Made by a program: the position numbers and the translations under genes | Notes under the pieces: generated by a model | What the model was told of the DNA's origin: nothing | Database searches by the model: none | Seen by the model: the letters and a program-made list of their open reading frames with translations, nothing else | Assembly (NCBI RefSeq): GCF_900129915.1 | Contig: NZ_FQXH01000006.1 | Coordinates: forward strand, 62,001 to 126,000 | Source of the DNA: Tepidibacter thalassicus DSM 15285 | GTDB taxonomy: Bacteria; Bacillota; Clostridia; Peptostreptococcales; Peptostreptococcaceae | Direction: 5' to 3' | Length of the DNA stretch: 64,000 nucleotides | Shown: one piece after another, positions 48,961 through 57,582 of the stretch | Numbering within the stretch: position 1 is the stretch's first letter | Layout of the letters: every line of letters starts with the position of its first letter

Positions 48961-49572
48961 ATGATGAGAATTTTTATTTTAAGTTTAACTACATTATTTT
49001 TTATTTTTGGGGTAAATATTTCTTATGCTGACACAGTTTATACAGTAATTCGCGGAGATAGCATGTGGAAAATAGCAGTAAAATATCAAATAGGATTATC
49101 CGAAATAATAAATGCAAATCCACATATAAAAAATCCATCTCTTATATATCCAGGAGATAAAATTACTATACCCGAAATAAATGATATAAAATCTATAGAG
49201 CAAGAAGTAATAAGACTTGTAAATATTGAAAGATCTAAACGAGGACTGCCATTACTTTCACATAACTGGGAATTATCAAGAGTTGCTAGATATAAATCTC
49301 AAGACATGATTGATAAAAATTATTTTTCCCACATATCTCCAACTTATAAAAGTCCATTTGAAATGATGAGAAACTTTGGAATTAAATTTTCATACGCTGG
49401 CGAAAATATAGCTTACGGTCAAAGAACCGCTCAAGAAGTAATGAATTCTTGGATGAATTCACCTGGTCATAGAAAAAATATATTATCACCAAATTATACA
49501 CAAATAGGTGTAGGTCTCGCTATAAAAAGCAACGGAACAAAATACTGGACTCAAATGTTTATTCGTCCATAA
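48961..49572 (+). CDS. Secreted LysM-CAP domain protein (YkwD-like)
   Basis: 203 residues: signal peptide (about 1-23, ending SYA), one LysM peptidoglycan-binding domain (about 26-70, YTVIRGDSMWKIAVKYQIG...IYPGDKITIP) and a C-terminal CAP/SCP domain (about 80-203, VNIERSKRGLPLLSHNWELSRVAR, HISPTYKSPFEMM, AGENIAYG, WMNSPGHRKNIL). Bacillus relatives (YkwD) are sporulation-linked. Function of CAP domains in bacteria is unclear. Two ATGs in a row; AGGAGG fits either. Confidence 0.92.
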   Translation: MMRIFILSLTTLFFIFGVNISYADTVYTVIRGDSMWKIAVKYQIGLSEIINANPHIKNPSLIYPGDKITIPEINDIKSIEQEVIRLVNIERSKRGLPLLSHNWELSRVARYKSQDMIDKNYFSHISPTYKSPFEMMRNFGIKFSYAGENIAYGQRTAQEVMNSWMNSPGHRKNILSPNYTQIGVGLAIKSNGTKYWTQMFIRP

Positions 49573-49602
49573 TAAAAAAGAGCAGATATCTGCTCTTTTT
49601 AC
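49573..49602. terminator. Bidirectional terminator
   Basis: Palindrome AAAAAGAGCAGATA/TCTGCTCTTTTT (49575-49600) between convergent genes. Confidence 0.82.
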
Positions 49603-50792
49603 TATAAAAGCTTATTAAGCCCTTGTTCTAAATCATCTATTATATCTTCTGCATTTTCAAGTCCCACAGAAATTCTTACAAGCCCATCACTTATTCCAGC
49701 TTCAAGTCTTTCTTCTCTTGTATACGGAGAATGTGTCATTGAAGCCGGATGTTGTATTAATGTTTCACAATCTCCTAAGCTTACTGCTAATGCACATAAA
49801 TTCAAACTATTAAGAAGTTTTTTTCCTCCTTCAACTCCACCTTTTACTTCAAAAGCAATCATTGCTCCAGGCATTTTCATTTGTTTTTTTGCAATTTCGT
49901 ATTGTGGATGATTTTCAAGTCCTGGATAATACACATTTTCTACTGCTTTGTGTTCTTTTAAAAACTTTGCTACTTTCATAGCATTTTCACAATGTCTTTG
50001 CATCCTAACCTCTAGTGTTTTCATTCCCCTTATTATTAAATACGCATCAAATGGACTAAGAACTGCTCCTGTCATATCTTTTACTCCAAATAATCTAACA
50101 TTTTTTATAAATTCTTCACTTCCCACTACAAATCCAGCAATAACATCGCCATGGCCATTTAAATACTTAGTAGCTGAATGAACTACTACATCAGCTCCAA
50201 GCTCAATAGGTTTTTGAATACAAGGAGTAGAAAATGTATTATCGACTATCAATATACAGCCTTCCTTCTCATGTGCAATAGCTGCTATTTTTTCAATATC
50301 TACAATTTTCAAAGTTGGATTAGCTGGAGTTTCTATGTAAACCACTTTAGTATTATCTTTCATTGCTTTTTTTACATTTTCAGGATTTGAACAATCCACA
50401 AATGTAACTTCAACCCCAAATCTAGTAAGTCCATGATTTAAAAGTGCAAATGTGCATCCATATAAAGTTTCATCTGCTACAACATGATCTCCCGCCTTTA
50501 AAGTTGTCCAAAAAGCTGAAGATATAGCTCCTATTCCAGAAGCCGTAGCCATACAAGCATCAGCACCTTCTAATATAGCTACCTTTTCTTCCAACTGAGT
50601 TAATGTTGGATTTCCAAGTCTAGAATAAATATAACCTGGTTCCTCTAAAGCAAATCTTCTACCTCCCTGCTCTGCACTATCAAAAACAAAAGTAGAAGTT
50701 TGATATATTGGAGTAGCTAAAGCTCCTGAAACAGGATCTTTTTTATGACCTGCATGTATAGCTTTTGTTCCAAATCCCACATTTTTTTTCAT
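49602..50792 (-). CDS. megL: Methionine gamma-lyase
   Basis: About 396 residues, PLP-dependent Cys/Met metabolism family. PLP Lys in [12 protein letters not shown]. The active-site Cys of methionine gamma-lyase is present in [12 protein letters not shown], whereas cystathionine lyases lack it. Splits methionine to methanethiol, 2-oxobutyrate and ammonia. The ATG at 50792 has GGGGG six bases upstream. Together with the cysteine desulfidase at 62 kb it points to sulfur amino acid catabolism. Confidence 0.9.
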   Translation of the reverse strand: MKKNVGFGTKAIHAGHKKDPVSGALATPIYQTSTFVFDSAEQGGRRFALEEPGYIYSRLGNPTLTQLEEKVAILEGADACMATASGIGAISSAFWTTLKAGDHVVADETLYGCTFALLNHGLTRFGVEVTFVDCSNPENVKKAMKDNTKVVYIETPANPTLKIVDIEKIAAIAHEKEGCILIVDNTFSTPCIQKPIELGADVVVHSATKYLNGHGDVIAGFVVGSEEFIKNVRLFGVKDMTGAVLSPFDAYLIIRGMKTLEVRMQRHCENAMKVAKFLKEHKAVENVYYPGLENHPQYEIAKKQMKMPGAMIAFEVKGGVEGGKKLLNSLNLCALAVSLGDCETLIQHPASMTHSPYTREERLEAGISDGLVRISVGLENAEDIIDDLEQGLNKLL

Positions 50793-50854
50793 AATATACC
50801 CCCTAAGCATTTTATTTACATCTCACTTTATATTATATAATTTTTTCAAAAATT

Positions 50855-50905
50855 TTAAAAGAATCTTTCATATTCTCACACAAAGAATACGAAAGATTCT
50901 TTTGA
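50855..50905 (-). terminator. Terminator of hslO
   Basis: Stem AAAAGAATCTTTC/GAAAGATTCTTTT (50857-50903) with an inner TATTCT/AGAATA helix and a T-rich minus-strand exit. Confidence 0.65.
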
Positions 50906-51784
50906 TTACATAGCTTCTATAATTTTTTTTAAGTCTTCTTCACTAAATTCATACTTTTTATTACAAAAATGACATACTAATTCAGCTCTTTTATCTTCCT
51001 CTAAAATCTCCATTAAATCTTTTTTTCCAATACTTATTAATGCTTTTTCTAATCTCCCCTTATTACAATCACACTCAAAACCTACATCATATTTATCCAA
51101 TATTTCATAATCAAGACCATTTAATATCAAACCTAAAATATCTTCTGGTTTTTTTCCTTCATCTATAAGTTTCGATACAGGAGGAATACTAGCTAAATTT
51201 TTTTCTAAAGTAGATATACTATCCTCACTAGCATCTGGTAAGAGCTGAATTATAAATCCACCTGCCGACTTAATCGAATAATCTCTATCAACTAAAACTC
51301 CCAAAGCAACAGCAGATGGTTGTTGTTCTGAATATGCAAAATAAGCTGTAAAATCTTCTGCTATCTCTCCGTTTACTAATGGATAAGAACCTATATATGG
51401 TTTTTTTAATCCTAAATCTCTTATAACAGTTATATTTCCATCTTTACCTACAGCTCTTCCAACATCTAATTTCCCATTATGTTTTAAAGGAACATCTACA
51501 TGTGGATTTGATACATAACCCTTCACTATACCTTTTGAATTTGAAACTACAACAATATTTCCAATAGGTCCATTTCCTTTTATCCTAACAGTAAGTTTAT
51601 CATCTTTATTTTTCATCATAAGTCCCATTATAGACGAAGCAGTAAGAGTTCTTCCAAGTGCAGCACTTGCCACAGGAGTTGTATTATGCAATTGCCTAGC
51701 CTTTTGTACCATATTAGTTGTAAAAGCAACAAAAGCTCTAATACTATGATTTCCAGCACTCGCTCTTATTACATAATCATTCAT
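50906..51784 (-). CDS. hslO: Redox-regulated chaperone Hsp33
   Basis: 292 residues. Zinc Cys set at the C-terminus: CDC in GFECDCNKGR and CHFC in ELVCHFCNKKYEF, which releases zinc on oxidation to activate holdase function. N-terminal substrate domain with TPVASAALGRTLTASSIMG is standard. AGGAGG site upstream. It is preceded by a structured leader with a terminator, so it is probably controlled by attenuation. Confidence 0.96.
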   Translation of the reverse strand: MNDYVIRASAGNHSIRAFVAFTTNMVQKARQLHNTTPVASAALGRTLTASSIMGLMMKNKDDKLTVRIKGNGPIGNIVVVSNSKGIVKGYVSNPHVDVPLKHNGKLDVGRAVGKDGNITVIRDLGLKKPYIGSYPLVNGEIAEDFTAYFAYSEQQPSAVALGVLVDRDYSIKSAGGFIIQLLPDASEDSISTLEKNLASIPPVSKLIDEGKKPEDILGLILNGLDYEILDKYDVGFECDCNKGRLEKALISIGKKDLMEILEEDKRAELVCHFCNKKYEFSEEDLKKIIEAM

Positions 51785-51811
51785 TCAAAATCCTCCTTTT
51801 TATTTTAAACA

Positions 51812-51909
51812 TCAAAAAAATCCCTGACGCTTATCAGGGAAGAAGTATATCATCTATTGATAAGAAATTCACCAAGCTAACCCCATAGTTCCTATGGTTT
51901 TTTATACTT
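51812..51909 (-). ncRNA. Structured leader with terminator before hslO (candidate attenuator)
   Basis: Minus strand: hairpin CCATAG/CTATGG (51897-51883), a GGTTAGCTTGGTGAAT stretch, then terminator TCCCTGA/TCAGGGA (51840-51821) and T7 (51820-51814), all before the hslo ribosome binding site. AAGTATA (51909-51903) could pair with TATACTT (51849-51843) if the transcript starts early enough. I could not match it to a known riboswitch. Confidence 0.55.
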
Positions 51910-51938
51910 ATTATAGCATATGTATTTAACTTTGTCGA
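51910..51938 (-). promoter_or_regulatory. Sigma-A promoter of the hslO leader
   Basis: TCGACA (51938-51933), 17 bases, TATAAT (51915-51910). The -35 overlaps an arm of an inverted repeat GTCGA/TCGAC (51934-51938 and 51971-51975). Confidence 0.65.
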
Positions 51939-51995
51939 CTTAACTCACGACTAAAGTCACGAGTGTGTAATCGACTTTCTGTCAATTATAACACT

Positions 51996-52736
51996 CTATT
52001 TTTTACAAACAAAAAATACTCTTTGAGATTCTTCATCAGCTTCATAAAAAGTAAAATCTTTATATACTTTAACATCTTCAAATCCAGCATTTTTTAAAAA
52101 ATCCAATATTTCTTCATTTTTATAAGCTCTTTGATAATGTATTTCTTCAAATCTCTCAAAATACTCTCCATTTCGTATGAAAAAAGCTAAATCCATCTCC
52201 ACTATATTTTCTTCTTCATCAAAATAGTTTTGCCAAATATATGCTATATCTTCTCTATTTTCTCCAAAAGTATTACCAGAAAGTATATTAGATATTTTAA
52301 AATATGAACTTATATCGAATATAAAAATTCCATTATTTTTTAATAAACTATAAATACTTTTAAATACATTTTTAAGATCATCTTCTTCTAAAATATAATT
52401 AAATCCATCACAAGCACAAAGAACACAATCTAGATTATAAACTTCAAAATCTAATTCCCTCATATCTTGATTTAAAAACACAATATCAATACCTTGCTCC
52501 AATGATTTTTTCCTTGCTATATCAAGCATTTCCTCAGATATATCAATTCCTACAATATCATACTCCTTTTGCGCTAATGGTATAGTTAAATTTCCAGTTC
52601 CACAAGCAAGTTCTAAAATATTTTTTACAATAACATTTTCTTTTTTTATTATATCTTCTATGTAATTAACCCACATATTATAATCTACATCATCCATTAA
52701 CTTATCATATATAAATGCAAAATTTTTGTACTGCAT
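51996..52736 (-). CDS. Class I SAM-dependent methyltransferase
   Basis: 246 residues. SAM-binding motif I ILELACGTGNLTIPL, motif II VGIDISEEMLDIARKK and motif IV LDCVLCACDGFNYI are clear. The C-terminal part resembles small-molecule methyltransferases, but the substrate is not evident. It starts 11 bases after the SASP-like gene, so they are likely co-transcribed. Confidence 0.88.
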   Translation of the reverse strand: MQYKNFAFIYDKLMDDVDYNMWVNYIEDIIKKENVIVKNILELACGTGNLTIPLAQKEYDIVGIDISEEMLDIARKKSLEQGIDIVFLNQDMRELDFEVYNLDCVLCACDGFNYILEEDDLKNVFKSIYSLLKNNGIFIFDISSYFKISNILSGNTFGENREDIAYIWQNYFDEEENIVEMDLAFFIRNGEYFERFEEIHYQRAYKNEEILDFLKNAGFEDVKVYKDFTFYEADEESQRVFFVCKK

Positions 52737-52747
52737 ATTTAATTCTC

Positions 52748-52918
52748 CTATTTTTTCTTATTTTTTTTTCTAGCAGTAAGCAAGCCTCCTATTCTACCTG
52801 CCTCTTTTGCAGTTAATCCTGCCCATCCTGATTCTTTTATCTTGTCCATAAGCCCCAGTTCTTTAGCTATTTCATATTTCATTATATCATTTTCAGTAAT
52901 AATTTTCTTCTTTTTCAT
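52748..52918 (-). CDS. Small acid-soluble spore protein, SspF-like alpha/beta type
   Basis: About 56 residues. MKYEIAKELGLMDKIKESGWAGLTAKEAGRIGG follows the alpha/beta SASP pattern, most like SspF with its Gly-Trp and second helix; the tail is Lys-rich. These proteins coat spore DNA. The ATG at 52918 is chosen because AAAGGAGG lies nine bases upstream; an open frame continues another 20 codons. No convincing sigma-G promoter was recognised. Confidence 0.8.
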   Translation of the reverse strand: MKKKKIITENDIMKYEIAKELGLMDKIKESGWAGLTAKEAGRIGGLLTARKKNKKK

Positions 52919-53086
52919 ATTTTTAATACCTCCTTTTTTCTTATTTTTGTCAACTTTTTTTAAAATATACATCGACATTTTAGTTGTTTTTTCTACAAAA
53001 AATATTTTTTTGTTATTGATTTTTTTTCTTTATAATGATAAAATACTCATTGTCGCAAAACAATATTATTTTCCCACTCCCCCTTT

Positions 53087-53130
53087 AGCATAAAAAAGAG
53101 ACCTCTTTAAAGAGGTCTCTTTTTTTATGC
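53087..53130 (-). terminator. Long perfect terminator of the GGDEF-EAL gene
   Basis: A perfect 22-bp inverted repeat with half-sites beginning AGCATAAAAAAGAGACC; the core GAGACCTCTTT/AAAGAGGTCTC plus T-run is a strong terminator on either strand. The gene's stop codon lies within it. Confidence 0.85.
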
Positions 53131-55266
53131 TATACTAAAAACATTATTTCGTATTAATAATTTTTCAAATTCTCTAGACGGAACCGGCTTACTAAATAAA
53201 TATCCTTGAGATTCATTACATTCTTGATGTTTTAAAAATTTAAGTTGTTCTTTTGTTTCTACACCTTCCGCAATTACATTTAATTTTAAATTTTTAGCAA
53301 GCATTATTATCGCCTTTATTATCGACTCATTTTCACTATTAATCCCTATATCCTTAACAAAAGAATAGTCTATCTTGAGTGCATCAATCTTAAAATTTTT
53401 CAAATATGCTAAAGAAGAAAACCCTGTTCCAAAATCATCTATAGAAACTTTTATACCCATATCCTTAAATTTCCTAAGAGTTCTTACAGTAAAATCTACA
53501 TTTTTAATAGCAATACTTTCTGTTATTTCTATTTCTAACCACTTTGGATCTAATCCTGTTTCATTTAATATTTGTCGCACCTTTTCTACAAAATCTTCTT
53601 GCTGAAACTGATATGCAGAAATATTAACAGCTACTCTCATAGGATTAAACCCCATATCCTGCCATAATTTATTTTGCTTACAAGCAGATCTTAATGTCCA
53701 TTCCCCTATTGGTATAATCAATCCCGTTTCCTCAGCTATAGGAATAAACTTTGCCGGAGAAATAAAACCAAGTTCTGGATTAACCCATCTAATAAGCGCT
53801 TCCATCCCTATTATCTGACCAGTATTTAAATCAACTTGTGGTTGATAATACAATTCAAGCTCATTTTTTTCTAAAGCATTATATAACTTATTTTCTAATA
53901 CTAAATTTTCAAAAGTAGTAAAATTCATATCAGGTGTATAAAATTGATAATTATTTTTGCCTTTTTGTTTTGCTCTATACATAGCTATATCTGCATTTTT
54001 AAGTAAAATATCAACAGTTTGACCATTTTGAGGAAAAATTGAAATTCCAATACTACTAGCTATCCTAAACTCCTGCCCATTTAATATACAAGGCTTTTTC
54101 ATTGACTGTATAATTTTATCAGCTACAGATATAATATCTTTTTCACTATTAATTTTAGGTAATAATATTGTAAATTCATCTCCACCAAGTCTAGATACTA
54201 TATCTTTTTCTTCTACACTATTTAATAACCTCTGAGAAAATTCTTTTAATAATTGATCTCCTGTACTATGCCCTAATGTATCATTAATACGTTTAAATCC
54301 ATCTAAATCAATAAACATCACAGCTAATTTTTCTTTATATCGTTTAGCCTTATTTAACTCTATATTAAGTTTATCTTGAAACATAGTTCTATTAGGAAGT
54401 TCTGTCAAGGCATCTTTATATACTAAGTATTTTAATCTTTTATTTTCATCTTGAAGTTGTTTAAAATTTTCATTCAATACACTATTAACTTGTCTTAAAT
54501 TATTAATAAAAGAATTTAACTCTATAATTATACTATTTGGCCAGCGAACTGACCTTTGATAAAAAATTTTTTTAGGTAAATTTAAAGTAATCTTAGATAA
54601 CCTATAAATAGGACTTACTACAATTTTTACTAATATATTAGAAAATACAAAAGATAATAAAACAAAAATTAAAATTATAATTAAATCTCTCAATAAATCA
54701 TACATATTATTATATCCATTTGATATACTAATAATTAAAGATGAAAAAGCTGTCCCACCTACAAATAAATTAAAAATTATTTCTTCAAAATAAAATTTAT
54801 TTTTATTTAAATTTTTAATATGCAAATATGTAATTACTATATTAGCAATTATAGAATTGACAATTCCATTGACACAAAATTTAAACATAATCGAAAGTGA
54901 TAACGTCGAACTAAAACCCAATAACTTACACAATATATACATATAAGGCATACCTATAAACAACCAATAAAAACTATCTAATAAAACTATATTTTCTTTT
55001 CTATATTTACAAATCAAACCTACAACAACTGCTTCAAATATGTAAACAGTAATAAAATAAAAACTATAAAAATGCGCATAAATATTTATAACTACAGAAG
55101 TAACAACTCCACCTACAATTCCATATAATCTAATTATAATTAGTGTAACAATACTGCCAAATATAAAATTTATACCTGGTAACAATGAAAATTTAAAAAA
55201 ATTCAATATAAAACCTATTATTAAAATAAATACAAATAATAATCTGTTATTCTTTAAATTATACAT
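53125..55266 (-). CDS. Membrane GGDEF-EAL cyclic-di-GMP enzyme
   Basis: 713 residues. About 7-8 N-terminal membrane segments (1-235) are followed by a GGDEF domain with intact GGDEF (361-365, SRLGGDEFTILLP) and an EAL domain (about 455-705) with EAL at 489-491 and the catalytic set NIS, EITES, DDFGTGFS, KID and AEGVET. The product-inhibition RxxD site is absent: Glu replaces Arg (EEKD). It could therefore make and break c-di-GMP. The ATG at 55266 has an in-frame stop directly upstream and no nearby Shine-Dalgarno; its AGGAGG lies 66 bases away across a hairpin. Confidence 0.93.
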   Translation of the reverse strand: MYNLKNNRLLFVFILIIGFILNFFKFSLLPGINFIFGSIVTLIIIRLYGIVGGVVTSVVINIYAHFYSFYFITVYIFEAVVVGLICKYRKENIVLLDSFYWLFIGMPYMYILCKLLGFSSTLSLSIMFKFCVNGIVNSIIANIVITYLHIKNLNKNKFYFEEIIFNLFVGGTAFSSLIISISNGYNNMYDLLRDLIIILIFVLLSFVFSNILVKIVVSPIYRLSKITLNLPKKIFYQRSVRWPNSIIIELNSFINNLRQVNSVLNENFKQLQDENKRLKYLVYKDALTELPNRTMFQDKLNIELNKAKRYKEKLAVMFIDLDGFKRINDTLGHSTGDQLLKEFSQRLLNSVEEKDIVSRLGGDEFTILLPKINSEKDIISVADKIIQSMKKPCILNGQEFRIASSIGISIFPQNGQTVDILLKNADIAMYRAKQKGKNNYQFYTPDMNFTTFENLVLENKLYNALEKNELELYYQPQVDLNTGQIIGMEALIRWVNPELGFISPAKFIPIAEETGLIIPIGEWTLRSACKQNKLWQDMGFNPMRVAVNISAYQFQQEDFVEKVRQILNETGLDPKWLEIEITESIAIKNVDFTVRTLRKFKDMGIKVSIDDFGTGFSSLAYLKNFKIDALKIDYSFVKDIGINSENESIIKAIIMLAKNLKLNVIAEGVETKEQLKFLKHQECNESQGYLFSKPVPSREFEKLLIRNNVFSIA

Positions 55267-55338
55267 TTATTACCGTTACGTAGGATTTACTAGTAGTATT
55301 TTTTAATTTTAGTAAACCTATAACGGTTTTCACCTCCT
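55267..55338 (-). promoter_or_regulatory. Hairpin-bridged ribosome binding site
   Basis: Minus strand: AGGAGG (55338-55333), TGAAA, then a strong hairpin (arms 55327-55310 and 55292-55272; ACCGTTA, TAGG and TTTACTA pair, 18 bp with a 2-base and a 1-base bulge, 17-base loop), then AATAA and the ATG. With the hairpin folded the spacing is about 10 bases. Confidence 0.75.
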
Positions 55339-55359
55339 TTAATTTTATTTTTATTCGAA

Positions 55360-55403
55360 TCGCAAAAAAGACAACCAAAATATATATTTTAATTGTCTTT
55401 TTA
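55360..55403 (-). terminator. Terminator of the CPBP gene
   Basis: Stem AAAAAGACAA/TTGTCTTTTT (55364-55402) with an A/T-rich loop, T-run on the minus strand. Confidence 0.7.
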
Positions 55404-56282
55404 ATGAAAAGTGAAAAATATATAAATATACACAAAAATACATATGATTATTGGAATATAATCAAATAATTTTCCCCTCTCCACATTTTTTCTATTACAC
55501 AAAATACTACTTCCTTTCATAAATTTAAATAAATTTCTTATAATAAAAAATGAAATTACAGATAATACCCCAAAAAAACACAATTGAAATAAAATAATAT
55601 AATTTGAAATTTCATGAGAAATGTTACTTACATTCTCAATTTTATTTAAATAAAAGTACCCCAAAGTTACAGCAATAGAATTATTTAAAGCATGCCCTAC
55701 AATAGAAGGGTATATAGAATTTGTAACAAGAGTCATATAACCAAATACAATTCCAAGTACAAACGGACCAATAAAATTGTATATATTAAAATGAAAAAGA
55801 GCAAATAAAAAAGCTGTATACACTATACTTTTCTTTATACCTCTATATTGATTCATTCGTAGAAAAAAACCTCTAAATAAGGTTTCTTCACATATTCCCG
55901 GAGTTATTCCCATTAAAAATAAAAACCATATATATTCAATATTATTACTTGCCAACGGAACTTGAGGTATATCATTCAGTCCAAAAAAATTCAATATAAA
56001 TATTATTATCAAATTGCCAAATACAGCTATCGGATATGTAAACACTGTTATAAAAACAGCTAAAACTATATTTTTATAATTTGTCTTGTTAAATCTTAAA
56101 AACTCTTTAATGCTTTCTTTTTTAAATAAAAATGAAAATGCTAAGGCAGGTAAAAAAACTATTAAATATTCTGTTATTATAAGTCCTGTATTTATATCTT
56201 TTTTTTGAAAATAAACTCCAACAGTTAAAAACAATACCACAAGTAATAAATATATAAAATTAGATACTCTACTCCCTTTCAT
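55401..56282 (-). CDS. CPBP family intramembrane metalloprotease
   Basis: 293 residues, about 8 membrane helices. Active-site motifs: Glu132-Glu133 with Arg137 (CEETLFRGFF), a His in LFALFHFN (about 163) and GHALNN (about 197). The family includes eukaryotic Rce1 and bacterial bacteriocin-immunity and signalling proteases. The ribosome binding site (AAAGGAG) is unusually far, about 16 bases, and lies around the stop of the upstream gene, suggesting coupling. Confidence 0.9.
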   Translation of the reverse strand: MKGSRVSNFIYLLLVVLFLTVGVYFQKKDINTGLIITEYLIVFLPALAFSFLFKKESIKEFLRFNKTNYKNIVLAVFITVFTYPIAVFGNLIIIFILNFFGLNDIPQVPLASNNIEYIWFLFLMGITPGICEETLFRGFFLRMNQYRGIKKSIVYTAFLFALFHFNIYNFIGPFVLGIVFGYMTLVTNSIYPSIVGHALNNSIAVTLGYFYLNKIENVSNISHEISNYIILFQLCFFGVLSVISFFIIRNLFKFMKGSSILCNRKNVERGKLFDYIPIIICIFVYIYIFFTFH

Positions 56283-56286
56283 ATCT

Positions 56287-57414
56287 CTATTTTAACGCTC
56301 CTTTATATTTTAATAATTTAACGTAAATATCTATTCCACTTAACAAAATATCTTCATTAAAATTAAAATCTATATTATGTAATCCATTTACAAATCCCTT
56401 TTTTTCATTTCTAGATCCAAGCATAAAGAAAAGTCCTGGTATACATTTTTGATAATAAGAAAAATCTTCAGCTATCATAAGAGGCTCTAATATTTTTATA
56501 CGCTTTTCACCTAATGCATTTTTAAATTCTTCAAATAATTTTACATCATTATTTACTGCTGGATAGTCATCTTTTATGTTAATATTTATTTTACAATTAA
56601 ATGCTTTTTCAAATCCATCAGCTATTTCACATATTCTTTCTTTTATTTTATCATAAACCTCCTGCTTAAATGCCCTCATCGTTCCTTCAAGTTTTACATT
56701 TTCAGCTATTATATTTCTTCTACTTCCTCCCTCTATTTTCCCAATAGTTAAAACCCCTTCATCTAATGGTCTTATATTCCTAGATACTATACTTTGAATA
56801 GAATTTACAAAATTTGAAGCTATTACAATAGAATCTACAGCATTTTGTGGCATTGCGCCATGGCCACTTTTACCAATTATCTCTATATCAATTTCTCCTG
56901 TTTGTGCTAAAAAATAAGAAGGTCTTATCCCCACAAATCCTTCCTCTAATTCCGGATAAATATGAAGTCCATAAATTTCATCGATATTATACTTTTCCAA
57001 AAGCCCTTCTTTAATAAGAGGTAAAGCTCCTCCAGGAGATTCTTCTGCTGGTTGAAATATAAAAATTATATTGTCATTTAAATATTCTTTATTATTATTT
57101 AGATATTCTACAAGACCTAACAATATACTCATATGACCATCATGACCACAAAGATGCATTATTTCACCATTTACATTAAGCCCATCCATATCAGCTCTAA
57201 ATGCTATATTTTTAATTCCTTTTTTGCCTTTAATTTTTCCCACTACTGCTGTCTCTAACAAAATTTCATACTCTACTCCCAAATAATCTAAATAATCTTT
57301 TATGTATTTAGACGTTTTATATTCCTTCATGCCAAGTTCAGCTATTTTATTCAATTTTTTTCTATGAGCAATTACAATATCTTTTAATTTTAAAATCTCC
57401 TTTTCTAAAAACAA
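56287..57414 (-). CDS. M20 family amidohydrolase, candidate N-acetyl-DAP deacetylase
   Basis: About 375 residues. Metal motifs AFRADMDGLN, HLCGHDGHMS and IFQPAEESPGGA, plus VGIRPSYFLAQTGEIDIEI, match the hippurate/DAP deacetylase branch. Divergent from asd-dapA-dapB-dapH, whose DapH makes N-acetyl intermediates, so it may supply the deacetylase step (inference); other M20 acylases look similar. The start is TTG at 57414, with AGAGGTG upstream; the GTG at 57423 is in that site. Confidence 0.8.
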   Translation of the reverse strand: MFLEKEILKLKDIVIAHRKKLNKIAELGMKEYKTSKYIKDYLDYLGVEYEILLETAVVGKIKGKKGIKNIAFRADMDGLNVNGEIMHLCGHDGHMSILLGLVEYLNNNKEYLNDNIIFIFQPAEESPGGALPLIKEGLLEKYNIDEIYGLHIYPELEEGFVGIRPSYFLAQTGEIDIEIIGKSGHGAMPQNAVDSIVIASNFVNSIQSIVSRNIRPLDEGVLTIGKIEGGSRRNIIAENVKLEGTMRAFKQEVYDKIKERICEIADGFEKAFNCKININIKDDYPAVNNDVKLFEEFKNALGEKRIKILEPLMIAEDFSYYQKCIPGLFFMLGSRNEKKGFVNGLHNIDFNFNEDILLSGIDIYVKLLKYKGALK

Positions 57415-57457
57415 AACTATCACCTCTTTAAAATAATTATCACAATAATATATTATA

Positions 57458-57486
57458 TTGAATATATTTATAGGGAGTGATACTAT
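57458..57486 (+). promoter_or_regulatory. Possible sigma-A promoter of the asd-dap operon
   Basis: TTGAAT (57458-57463), 17 bases, TACTAT (57481-57486). The leader that follows is about 90 bases; no lysine riboswitch was recognised in it. Confidence 0.5.
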
Positions 57487-57582
57487 ATATTAAAGTCTTC
57501 TTTTATAAAAAAACACTAATACTTCTAATTACTAACTACAGAACATATATTATCATATATTTATGATAAAGGGGGTATAAAA

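Noticed and set aside
52919-53086. Sigma-G promoter for the SASP-like gene
   Set aside because: Only loose matches with wrong spacing were found in the A/T-rich leader.
55265-55336. Short upstream ORF starting at the GTG inside the AGGAGGTG site of the GGDEF-EAL gene
   Set aside because: The GTG is part of the Shine-Dalgarno itself, so it cannot be started from that site; no other start lies at a suitable distance.
57424-57582. Lysine riboswitch expected before asd-dapA
   Set aside because: No L-box core or terminator/antiterminator pair was recognised in the leader.
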